Below, in pieces: positions 6,640 to 13,276 of a DNA stretch of 13,765 nucleotides. Position numbers and translations under genes: made by a program. The notes under the pieces are model-generated. The model had not been told where the DNA came from. It was given only the letters and a program-made list of their open reading frames with translations, and made no database searches. Where the stretch lies: assembly GCA_026770585.1 (NCBI GenBank), contig MU646313.1, positions 89,679-103,443 on the forward strand. Direction: 5' to 3'. Within the stretch, counting starts at the first letter, position 1. Every line of letters begins with the position of its first letter. Source of the stretch: Baffinella frigidus (Eukaryota > Cryptophyceae > Cryptomonadales > Baffinellaceae).

Positions 6640-7490
6640 GTCTCGACTATCTTGGGAGCTCGCCAAACCCCAAGAGAACCGCAAGGCCTGACCACTGAAA
6701 CACACCGTGTTGGTTCGCACAACGGGCTCATAACGGGAGTCTCGCCCTCCGCCTCACCGCTGAATCACGGCCATTTCAGTCTACACGGGAGTCGTGTAGG
6801 CAGCTTGTTCGTAGCCTCCACCACTGAATGAATTTCAAGTCAACTATCGTGCTCGGGAGTAGTGTGCGTATCTTGTTCGTTAGCCTCACAGCTCAATCAC
6901 GGCAGCACCATCATACCGTGTTGGTGCTAATAAAGGGCTCCTAACGGGAGTCGTGTCCGTAGCTGGTTCGCAGCCGCACCTCTCAATCAGCCTCTCAATC
7001 ACTTCTCTCAACCACCTCTCAATCACCTCTCAATCATTTTCCATTTATTGGTACCAACATGATTGAGAGGTCGCAGGTGTTGGTACGAACAAATAAGGTG
7101 TTGGTACCAATAAATGGAAAATAAACGTGTGGGTACTAATAAAGAAACAATAAAATACACTAATAAATAAACAGCACACTCTTGTTCGCAGCCTGGCCGC
7201 TGAATGACGGCAGCGCGATCATACGGTGCTGCTATTGACAAATAACAAATAATAAATGCATCCCGAACTCTTGTTCGCATTTATTAATAGATAAATAACA
7301 AATAATCCTGACCGCTGAATGACGGCCGCGCAATCATACCTTGTAGGTACTAACAAATAACAAATACAAGATACATTCTGAACAGGATACATTCCGAACG
7401 TCTTGTTCGTACTTATTAATAAACAAACAATAAATAAATAAATAATAAATAAACAAATAATCCTGACCGCTGAATGACGGCCGCGCGGTC
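6640..7490 (-). repeat. Decayed tandem array derived in part from a SET exon end
   Basis: Recurrent words are CCGCTGAATGACGGC (near 6751, 7197, 7311, 7461), CTTGTTCG (near 6806, 6870, 7172, 7272, 7402), ATACCGTGTTGGTRCTAATA-like strings and CTCAATCAC. On the minus strand CCGCTGAATGACGGCCGCGC encodes R-A-A-V-I-Q-R, which is the end of the SET exon at 7416-7682. The array thus looks like repeated copies of that exon end, separated by A/T-rich spacers. It also holds overlapping hairpins at 7025-7121. No intact gene. Confidence 0.7.
7025..7121. repeat. Two overlapping perfect inverted repeats
   Basis: TTTTCCATTTATTGGTACCAACA (7037-7059) is matched by its exact complement at 7099-7121. In addition ACCTCTCAATCAT (7025-7037) is matched by ATGATTGAGAGGT (7059-7071). 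The two stems share bases, so only one could form at a time. Confidence 0.85.
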
Positions 7491-7682
7491 GGCGTCGAGG
7501 AGGTTAACGTAGCACTGGCTCAGCTCCTCGCCCGCCTCAATATCGCGAAGAGCCACGAGCCGCACGTGCGCCTCCCGTACGGGGAACTCCTCGAAACGTC
7601 CGCCGGGCGTGACGAGGGACGTGACGAGGGACGTGACGACTTGGGCGCAGTTGGGCACACACGAGTGGTTCACCAGCGCCAC
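7416..7682 (-). pseudogene. SET-domain (SMYD-type) methyltransferase exon, isolated fragment
   Basis: A minus-strand exon opens at 7682 after an acceptor (CTCTGGCGTTGCAG). It reads VALVNHSCVPNCAQVV, then FEEFPVREAHVRLVALRDI, then EAGEELSQCYVNLLDADRAA. NHSCxPNC and the GEE(L)...Y segment are the C-terminal half of the SET fold, which binds S-adenosylmethionine and the target lysine; SMYD enzymes methylate lysines in histones and other proteins. The N-terminal SET half is not found upstream, and the Cys-rich post-SET segment expected after YVNLL is missing. Instead the frame runs into A/T-rich repeats (VYLLFIYLLFVY) and stops at 7416. SLVTSLVT reflects a 12-bp internal duplication. A distant 5' exon cannot be excluded, but the repeat-filled surroundings favour a fragment. 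It is not adjacent to, and lies on the opposite strand from, the MYND pseudogene. Confidence 0.78.
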
Positions 7683-8036
7683 CTGCAACGCCAGAGTGGA
7701 GGAGGGGCTTGATTTTTTTGAGAACGTGTCTGGATACTTCCGTTGACTTTTGAAAAACACTGCCTGGAGAAGGAATTGACTTTTGGCGACCCCTTCTAAG
7801 ACTCTGGCGCGGTGCCTCCTGCGACCGAGCTACTGGAAAGCCCCAGGGGAAGTTTCAAAAAGTTCGCGACACTCTGGTGTCGCATACTTTTGAGCCATTT
7901 TTTCCTCAAAAGGCAATTTTCACCCCCAAGGACGTGACCAAACTTCGTCAAAAGGTAACCTACAAGTAATTTTAGTGTCGTGTCCAAGAATTTTGAGACT
8001 TCCTCTGTGGCTTTGCAGTAGAGAGTGAGAGCGGTT

Positions 8037-8062
8037 TGACGAGTGGTTCACCAGCGCCACCT
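8037..8062 (-). repeat. Copy of the 5' edge of the SET exon
   Basis: ACGAGTGGTTCACCAGCGCC plus ACCT is identical to the start of the SET exon with its acceptor side (7659-7683). On the minus strand it reads TAG|GTGGCGCTGGTGAACCACTC and then diverges. The flank 7761-8036 was searched for more of the gene without success. Confidence 0.8.
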
Positions 8063-8077
8063 ACGGGGTACGGGGTT

Positions 8078-8218
8078 TAATCTCCATACAAGTATTAATT
8101 AATTGCTTCTGGCGCAACGAAATTTATTACACAAACGCTCTACTATTACTTTTATGAGCAAATCGTGTAGTAATTTTCGTTGCCGAAAAGCAATTAATTA
8201 ATACTTGCATGGAGATTA
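8078..8218. mobile_element. Fold-back element E1
   Basis: 141 bp, arms of about 55 bp: TAATCTCCATACAAGTATTA at the left and its complement ending CATGGAGATTA at the right. The inner arms (GGCGCAACGAAATTTATTAC / GTGTAGTAATTTTCGTTGCC) and loop match the element at 13277-13424, but the outer arms do not. Non-coding. The flanking 8219-8410 holds no recognised gene, though 8285-8327 is repeated at 8620-8662. Confidence 0.93.
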
Positions 8219-8284
8219 GGTTGGGAATCAGGTTGGAGGGTTTAGGGTTCAGGGGTGTGAGATTGGGGCACGCCATTCGAGTCG

Positions 8285-8327
8285 GGGGCTGTTTGGCATG
8301 CGGGATTGACCACGGGAGGTCCCAGAG
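8285..8327 (+). repeat. Direct repeat, copy 1 (second copy 8620-8662)
   Basis: GGGGCTGTTTGGCATGCGGG ... ATTGACCAC ... TCCCAGAGC recurs at 8620-8662 with a handful of changes. The two copies bracket the fold-back at 8479-8603. Confidence 0.8.
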
Positions 8328-8410
8328 CGTCTTACCCAAATTCAGGAAAACTTGAGGGGATTTCGGGGCATCCCGGATAATTCAGGGAATTTGCAAATTC
8401 AGGGAACGAC

Positions 8411-8436
8411 ACGAGTTGTTCACCAGCGCCAACTGC
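8411..8436 (-). repeat. Second copy of the 5' edge of the SET exon
   Basis: CACGAGTTGTTCACCAGCGC plus CAACTGC differs from the SET exon start by two bases. The minus strand reads CAG|TTGGCGCTGGTGAACAACTC, keeping an AG immediately upstream. The similarity stops at CGTG. Confidence 0.75.
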
Positions 8437-8478
8437 TTGCCACGACCGAGAGTGAGAGCGCCGTTCGATTTCGTTTCA

Positions 8479-8603
8479 GAACACGCCAGAATCTGTCCCG
8501 CTTCTTCAGGCTTTCAACGCCGAAGATACGGGTGTGCATGCAGTTTTTAGCATAAAATGATGCTATCTTACGCCTTTGTATGCGGGCAGATTCTGGTATG
8601 TTC
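8479..8603. mobile_element. Fold-back element, 22-bp arms
   Basis: GAACACGCCAGAATCTGTCC plus CGC at the left pairs with GCGGGCAGATTCTGGTATGT plus TC at the right. The interior includes GATGCTATCTTACGC, close to TATGCTATCTTAGGC inside the fold-back at 6383-6592. It has no coding capacity. Confidence 0.82.
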
Positions 8604-8748
8604 CTAGATGAGATTTTAGGGCCGTTTGGCGTGCGGTATTGACCACATTAGATCCCAGAGCCACCCAGTGGGCTACTGATCTTGCACGACCCCTAGATCT
8701 GGTGGTCACATGATCACATTTGTACCAGACGAGGGCTTAAGTCAATCG

Positions 8749-9370
8749 CACAGCCCTAACCAAGCCCTCCGAAGTGGACCAAACCGAGATTGCATTTTGA
8801 GCCATTTTCTGGGCCGGAGCTCCAAATTCCACGCTCTAGCCGAAAGAAACGACTGCATCTCCAGCCTCGATTTGGAACGTTTCGGCGGGGCGGGACCACG
8901 GGCGCGACGCACCCTCTTCATCCCACAGCCCCAACCTTCCTCAACACCTTGTCGTGTCCCGAACAACATGCCTCAACACGGTGTCTCGTCCCCCCAAACG
9001 TTCCTCAACACTGTATCTCGTCCCTCCAAACGTTCCTCAACACGGTGTCTCGTCCCTCCAAACGTTCCTCAACACTGTGTCTCGTCCCGGGACATTCCTC
9101 AAACCGTCTTTTCTCTAGCGTGGCGGGGCGGGACCACGGGTGCGACGCAGCGCCCCATACACGCGCCTCCTCTTCCCACAGCCCTAACCATGCCCTCCGA
9201 AGTGGATCACATCGAGATTGTACTTGAAGCCATTTCCTGGGCCAGAGCTTCGAATCCCACGCTCTGGCCGAAGGAAACGACTGCATCTCCAGCCTTGATT
9301 TGCAAGGGTTTGGCGGGGCGGGACCACGGGCGCGACGCAGCGCCCCATGCACTCACCCTCTTCGTTCCAC
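8749..9370 (+). repeat. Two about 190-bp direct repeats
   Basis: The block starting CACAGCCCTAACC and CCCTCCGAAGTGGA at 8749 recurs from 9178 over some 190 bp at high identity. It includes CGACTGCATCTCCAGCC and GCGGGGCGGGACCACGGG. The last word also occurs a third time near 9122. Reading frames through it on either strand are repeat shadows. Confidence 0.88.
8935..9100 (+). repeat. 32-bp minisatellite
   Basis: About four to five copies of a 32-bp unit (CGTTCCTCAACACTGTGTCT ... CGTCCCTCCAAA) lie between the two 190-bp repeats. Copies differ at a few positions and the first is the most diverged. There are no spacers, so it is not CRISPR-like. Confidence 0.88.
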
Positions 9371-10260
9371 AGCCCAAAGTCGTTGAGCGGCCCTGTAAGG
9401 GGGAAAAAATCAGCGGTGTGGTACACCTGCAGTCCACAGTGACCGCTGTCTGGGGATACAGTCCCGTGTAGGATGGCCGGAGTGACTCTAGGGGATACAG
9501 TCCCGTGTAGGATGGCCGGAGTGACTCTAGGGGATACAGTCCCGTGTAGGATGGCCGGAGTGACTCTAGCGCAGTCACGTCCACTAGAAGGAGGTATACG
9601 CTCTTCGTTCCACAGCCCAAAGTCGCTGAGCGGTCCTGGACGGAACATTAGGGATTAGTAATAAAACACTGACGTTTGTGCGTAGAGGCGGTAATGATTT
9701 TAAGAGAGAGGGGTGATATGAGGCGTGCACTCGCCATCCTCGTCCCACAGCCCAAAGTGGTTGAGTGGCCCTGCCCCGCAAGATTCTATGTCAGACATGA
9801 AAAAACAAGTCAGTTCAGTTCATACAGGATTTGTACCAACTTCTCGATTGTTCAATTTGTGCGTGGACGTTCGTGCGTGAAGGCGGTCATGGTTTTAATC
9901 GTTAGGTGATAGGAAGTGTGCACTTGCCTTCTTTATTCCACAGCCTAAAGTTGCTGAGCGGTTCTGCCACGCAAGATGCTATGTCAGACCTGGAAGAACA
10001 AGTCAGACCACACGGGATGTGTACCAACTTCTCGATTTCTCGATTTTTCTCTGGAGAGAATGTCCACTTATAAACTTTCGCAGCGACCCATGCACTCGCC
10101 CTCTTTCTTCCACAGCCTCAAGTCGTTAAGCGGCCCTGAAAGGGAAAACACTCCAGCGTTTTGGCACACCTGCATGCAGTCCACAGCGACCTTTAACTCT
10201 TATGGCATATGTCCCAGTGTTCCACGGCCCAAAGTCGTTGAGCAGTCCTGCCCCACCTCA
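9345..10260 (+). repeat. Irregular satellite array, up to about 190-bp period
   Basis: CCACAGCCCAAAGTCGTTGA plus GCGGCCCTG recurs near 9366, 9609, 9746, 9936, 10109 and 10219. Between several copies are GATTTGTACCAACTTCTCGA and GCGTGAAGGCGGTCATGG-like words, giving a unit near 190 bp for the 9746 and 9936 copies. The recurrent word follows a pyrimidine-rich stretch and resembles an intron acceptor, but no conserved exon follows it. I read this as non-coding repeat DNA. Confidence 0.75.
9452..9568 (+). repeat. Exact 3 x 39-bp tandem repeat
   Basis: Three identical 39-bp units starting GGGGATACAGTCCCGTGTAG lie at 9452, 9491 and 9530. Because 39 is a multiple of 3 every frame stays open through them, which creates spurious repeated peptides. 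Exact identity implies very recent expansion. Confidence 0.97.
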
Positions 10261-10309
10261 CGCGCGCAGCGGTCACTGTGGACTGCGTACAGGTGTGACG
10301 AACCGCTGA

Positions 10310-10400
10310 ATTGTTCTAGCCAGGAGAAACAATTCGTTTCTAGGAGAAACAATTCGTTTCTCCTGCCAGGAGCAGTGATCATAATTTGCAGTGATCAACA
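10310..10400. repeat. Palindromic duplication (AGGAGAAACAATTCGTTTCT)
   Basis: The near-palindrome AGGAGAAACAATTCGTTTCT occurs twice in tandem (10322-10361). It is followed by a GCAGTGATCA pair (about 10371 and 10390). The stretch 10401-10570 that follows has no recognised gene. Confidence 0.8.
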
Positions 10401-10572
10401 CAGATGCCATCCCAGCTGTGATTTTAATTAAGTGAGAAGATTAAGACAATGGACACATACACGCGACGGTGCGGGAATCGACACCCCGCCGGTACACATC
10501 CGCCAAACGCAACACAATCAACCGACTTCACTTCAGAGGGCCGTTGGAGCGATGATCTCCACCCGCCCCCCC

Positions 10573-10673
10573 CACAGAAAGTGCCACCCCATAGGTCCCT
10601 ACAGTAGGCCTATGCCTAGGGCCCTATGCTGGTCCTAGTGGAGGGGCGCTTTCTTATGAGCGAGGTGCCCCTG
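10573..10673 (+). mobile_element. MITE-like element, copy 5 (left end truncated)
   Basis: Right end CTTATGAGCGAGGTGCCCCTG followed by TA, and interior CCCTACAGTAGGCCTATGCC. The left end begins only at AGAAAGTGCC. Confidence 0.85.
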
Positions 10674-10766
10674 TACGCTGGCGTTTTCAGAGGAGGTGCG
10701 CTCCACACAGCGGGCTACGAGGGGATTTTCGTCCCAAATCGGGCCACCTTTCCGTTACTTTATCCG

Positions 10767-10815
10767 TAGGAACCCCCCTATGTCCCTACAGTATTGCCTA
10801 CCGTAGGGCCTATGG
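10767..10815 (+). mobile_element. MITE interior fragment, copy 6
   Basis: TCCCTACAGTATTGCCTACC and GTAGGGCCTATGG match the quasi-palindromic interior of the family. Both termini are gone. Confidence 0.6.
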
Positions 10816-10942
10816 ATCATTCACAAGGGTGGTATTCACGAAATCCCTTCGACGCCTGCTGTGTGGCGGAGTGAAGTAGTTGACATCTTTCGGTTTTGCG
10901 GCATCGTCCCAAGGGGCCGATGTCCGGCGACCGCAGGTACAA

Positions 10943-11088
10943 ATCTAATGTGGAAACCTTTTTCATTTTAAACGTGGGGCAATATAATTTACTACACAGA
11001 ATGGTCTCTACCAGTAGTATTAAAGCAATCGTGCAGTAATCTGTATTGAAACCAGTTATATAAATTAAAAAGGGTTCCACATAAAATC
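10943..11088. mobile_element. Fold-back element E3
   Basis: Arms of about 55 bp, more diverged than in E1 and E2: ATGTGGAAACCTTTTTCATT at the left pairs with TTAAAAAGGGTTCCACAT at the right. The core (CAATATAATTTACTACAC ... GCAATCGTGCAGTAATCTG) resembles the cores at 8078-8218 and 13277-13424. The outer arms are again different. Confidence 0.78.
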
Positions 11089-11141
11089 GGGGCCCGGCCA
11101 CACGCTCAAAACCCTTTCACGCCGGAGGGGGGGGGCATAAC

Positions 11142-11376
11142 CTGTTGTTAACAAGCGCTGGAGAGCCTGCAACCCGGGGCGCAGGCAGCTGCTGGAGCCA
11201 TTTGAACCGTTTGAGCCGTTTGGGCACGTGACCTCCGGGCCCGCCTCGGAACCGGAGGGGCCCGCCTCGGAGGCGGAAAGCTCCAAGCCCCATGCGTGCA
11301 CCTGCGGAGAAGCACAGATCCGTTCAAATTTAAATTTGTTTGAATTTGGGGCGTCTGGGTTTGAGATTCTGGTATA
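11142..11376. other. GC-rich open segment, strand and coding status unresolved
   Basis: Both strands are open here. The plus frame reads LLEPFEPFEPFGHVTS and GPASEPEGPASEAESSKP. A minus frame reads ELSASEAGPSGSEAGPEVTC and PNGSNGSNGSS. On the minus strand the segment ends ACAACAG|GTTATG followed by a long C run, the same words as the donor of the gene model at 873-1276. A short minus-strand exon is therefore possible, but low-complexity composition prevents a choice. Confidence 0.3.
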
Positions 11377-11433
11377 AGGAGAGTCCCCTGTGCGACTCGC
11401 ACTGGGTGCAAGGGAGGAACTCTAGATCAGCCT

Positions 11434-11514
11434 GAGTAAACTGGGCTCGCCATAAAACAAATTGAGAACAGACATACACTCTGAATGTGGTTCATGGCGA
11501 GCCCAGTTTTACTC
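11434..11514. repeat. Hairpin with about 24-bp arms
   Basis: CCTGAGTAAACTGGGCTCGC plus CAT pairs with ATGGCGAGCCCAG plus TTTTACTCAGG; one extra T breaks the stem. The loop is about 35 bases. No flanking duplication was found. Confidence 0.9.
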
Positions 11515-11559
11515 AGGCAGAGGTAGGAACTGCCAACGACGGGGGCGTGGGCGCGCTCT

Positions 11560-11591
11560 AGGGTTTCGGTTTTCGGGTTTCGGGTTTCGGG

Positions 11592-11624
<33 letters not shown>

Positions 11625-11675
11625 TGTTTTCGTGTTTCGTGTTTCGTGTTTCGTGTTTCGTGTTTCGTGTTTCGG
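11560..11675 (+). repeat. Heptamer array drifting TTTCGGG to TTTTCGG to TTTCGTG
   Basis: Successive homogeneous sub-blocks: TTTCGGG (about 11568-11595), TTTTCGG (about 11596-11625) and TTTCGTG (about 11630-11670). This is a telomere-variant-like array with local homogenisation. The peptides it produces on the minus strand (repeated N-T-K-H-E-T-R) are artefacts. Confidence 0.9.
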
Positions 11676-11732
11676 GTAGGAACCTTGCCAGCGTCGAGCA
11701 TGGCGCTTGTTGTCCCGCCAAAACCGTCGCTG

Positions 11733-11943
11733 TCACAAAGCAAACCCGGCCCAGTTGGTTGTCAATAAAGAATAATCTTCCCAAACAGCCTGAGACAGAG
11801 CTAGAGGTATGCTGATATATGTATATCTGGTGGCGGGTATGCTGATATACGTATATCCTGAGACAGGGGCATACCTTGTCAGCGGCGTCGAACATGGCGC
11901 GCTTCTGCTTCTTGGCGCCTGGCCGCCCCCACTCCTCCTCCAT
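11733..11943 (-). CDS. Possible small two-exon gene: MEEEWGRPGAKK cassette
   Basis: The minus exon 11943-11875 encodes 23 residues, MEEEWGRPGAKKQKRAMF then DAADK. It is preceded by GCGAGCAG (acceptor-like) and followed by AAG|GTATGC, a strong donor. A possible second exon, 11789-11733, follows CTCTAGCTCTGTCTCAG and adds AVWEDYSLLTTNWAGFAL and a TGA. The 85-nt intron carries two GTATGCTGATATAYGTATAT units. Total is 41 codons if complete, but the AG before the ATG suggests an upstream exon, so this may be an internal exon of a longer gene. Family unknown. The peptide is highly charged and basic in the middle. Partial copies of the first exon lie at about 12461-12512, 12330-12351 and around 12911-13100. 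Confidence 0.38.
11808..11860 (+). repeat. Duplicated GTATGCTGATATAYGTATATC unit
   Basis: Two copies of a GTATGCTGATATA(T/C)GTAT-containing unit. The second includes the perfect 14-base palindrome GATATACGTATATC. CCTGAGACAG flanks the pair on both sides (about 11789 and 11857), so the block may be a small tandem duplication or insertion. Confidence 0.8.
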
Positions 11944-12017
11944 CTGCTCGCACCCCACCCCTCAGAGAGACGTTGTGGTGAAGCAACGGACGCAGATGGA
12001 GACGACGTTGGTAACTG

Positions 12018-12100
12018 ATGCACAGGTTATGGATTTACAGTGAGGATTAGGTTGGGTGCACAGGTTATGGTTAGGTGCACAGGTTATGGTGTTACAGTGA
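12018..12100 (+). repeat. TGCACAGGTTATGG tandem repeat
   Basis: Three copies of TGCACAGGTTATGG with variable tails (TTACAGTGAGGAT follows two of them). The stretch after it, 12101-12329, holds scattered words such as TTTGTACCA but no recognised gene. Confidence 0.85.
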
Positions 12101-12329
12101 GGATGTCATCCAGCTCCTTCTCCGCCAGAGAGCCACCCTGGAGGGGACTTGCGGCCAATCCCGAATAACCCTTTATCGCAAAAGTTGACAGGATTTGTAC
12201 CACTAAAATACTTATAAGACCGTTTTGTACCAGATCCATTCATCACGGGGGACCGAGGGCTCAGTCCTTTTCAAGGGGAGTTGACTTAAGAATGCTCAAA
12301 ATACCCCCACCCTGCCTCCAGGGTGGAAA

Positions 12330-12351
12330 GACGCCCCCACTCCTCCTCCAT
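12330..12351 (-). pseudogene. Partial copy of the MEEEWGR exon
   Basis: The minus strand reads GTAG|ATGGAGGAGGAGTGGGGGCG, matching the first seven codons (MEEEWGR) of the exon at 11875-11943, then diverges. An AG precedes the ATG. Too short to be functional. Confidence 0.55.
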
Positions 12352-12460
12352 CTACGAAAAAATCTCAGATTTAGGGCGGCATTGGAGCCATTCTGTACAT
12401 TTGCGGCGTAAATTCCCTTCGTTTGGCGCGAGAAATAGTTTAGCTGGACGGCTAGTGAGA

Positions 12461-12512
12461 AGATGGCGCGCTTCTGATGCTTGGATCCTGGCCGCCCCCA
12501 CTCCGCCTCCAT
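12461..12512 (-). pseudogene. Partial copy of the MEEEWGR exon
   Basis: The minus strand reads MEAEWGRPGSKHQKRAIF, 13 of 18 residues identical to the exon at 11875-11943. It is preceded by a pyrimidine-rich stretch and the same GGTGCGAGCAG acceptor. The DAADK end and the GT donor are missing, and the frame then runs into unrelated sequence. Confidence 0.7.
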
Positions 12513-12599
12513 CTGCTCGCACCGAGAGATAGATAGCGTTACTTTCAGACACAGTCCGCTGTCGAGCGAGCTCGGAACATTTCAAAATGTAAAATGTTT

Positions 12600-12620
12600 C
12601 AGGTCCAGAATCTGGACCTG
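12600..12620. repeat. 21-base perfect hairpin
   Basis: CAGGTCCAGA, one A, then TCTGGACCTG: two 10-base complementary arms around a single central base. It directly abuts the left end of the element at 12621-12812. Confidence 0.95.
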
Positions 12621-12812
12621 CCACTCGAGAATGCTGGAGGATCCTATTTGTATGTGGGGTTGTAAATATTTGTACCAGGATAAGGTGTTCCAACCTCGTG
12701 ACTGGCCAATATGTGGCTAGTTACGTGACCAATCAACGAAAGTTACTACGCAAATGCCCACTTTTAAAAGCACATTAGGTTTCAATAGGCCCCTCTAGCA
12801 TTCTCGTGTGGC
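12621..12812. mobile_element. Inverted-repeat element, about 28-bp ends
   Basis: CCACTCGAGAATGCTGGAGG plus ATCCTATT at the left matches the complement of the right end (CCACACGAGAATGCTAGAGG plus GGCCTATT) at about 24 of 28 positions. CCTG stands outside both ends and may be a 4-bp target duplication. The interior (about 135 bp) has no gene. Confidence 0.75.
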
Positions 12813-12910
12813 CTGCGTCGAGGTACACATATATTGCACCCTTGCAGTTTTTGCCGTCCCGCTCGAGAGCGACTGTAAATTTGTGATAATGAATCTCCGC
12901 ATAGAGCGTG

Positions 12911-13160
12911 AGGCTGGGGCCGCCCCCAATCTCATCTCGCAAGATAACTGAATCAGTTCCTTTTCAATAGGAGGTTGAATAGGAGAAATCAGTTAGGGCA
13001 TAGTAAATTTAATTAGGCCTCCTAACTAAATAAAAACGCCAATTAGGGAACTGATTCAGGTATCTTTCGAGATGAAATCCTCCTCGATCTGCTCTCACTT
13101 CACCACTCAGAGCGAGTGACAGGACGTTATGGTAAAAAAATGGAAACAGAGGGAAATGAC
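12911..13160 (-). pseudogene. MEEEWGR exon copy split by a fold-back insertion
   Basis: On the plus strand GGCCGCCCCCA (up to 12928) and TCCTCCTCGATCTGCTC (from 13078) together match the exon region at 11929-11949. Beyond it, 13095-13160 (CTCAGAG ... GACGTTATGG ... AATGACGTTATTGG) aligns with the intron sequence at 11958-12012. The piece between is the fold-back at 12929-13077. The initiator codon is changed (ATC), so the copy is dead. Confidence 0.6.
12929..13077. mobile_element. Fold-back element inserted in an exon copy
   Basis: About 149 bp with about 30-bp arms: TCTCATCTCGCAAGATAACT plus GAATCAGTTCC pairs with GGAACTGATTCAGGTATCTT plus TCGAGATGA. The interior is A/T-rich with a weaker nested inverted repeat around AGGCCTCCTAACTA. 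It interrupts sequence that is continuous at 11929-11949, so both borders can be placed to within a few bases. Confidence 0.85.
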
Positions 13161-13162
13161 GT

Positions 13163-13215
13163 TATTGGACGCTAAACCCTCAACCCTGTACCTTGTACCC
13201 TATATCCCAAACCCT
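13163..13215 (-). repeat. Short telomere-like remnant (CCCTAAA-type)
   Basis: CTAAACCCTCAACCCTGTACC and CCCTATATCCCAAACCCT are degenerate C-rich heptamers, opposite in polarity to the blocks at 5482 and 11560. Confidence 0.6.
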
Positions 13216-13276
13216 GGCGATAGCAAAAGAGGAAATGCAACTAGGGCTGGCGCGTGACGCGCTGCTGTAGGGAGAG

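Noticed and set aside
8710-9471. 253-codon plus frame and overlapping minus frames with GLWNEE-like repeats
   Set aside because: All follow from the 190-bp and 32-bp DNA repeats; copies are not kept in a common frame.
8935-9568. CRISPR-like array
   Set aside because: The 32-bp and 39-bp units are directly adjacent without unique spacers, and the DNA is eukaryotic.
9473-9658. Frame with three MAGVTLGDTVPCR repeats
   Set aside because: An exact 39-bp tandem repeat keeps all frames open; there is no independent coding evidence.
10464-10492. tRNA T-arm-like word on the minus strand (GGTGTCGATTCCCGC)
   Set aside because: The loop is too long and no D-arm, anticodon arm or acceptor stem can be found upstream.
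12261-12512. 83-codon minus-strand frame starting MEAEWGR as a gene
   Set aside because: Only the first 18 residues match the duplicated exon; the rest runs through unrelated sequence and a second exon fragment out of frame.
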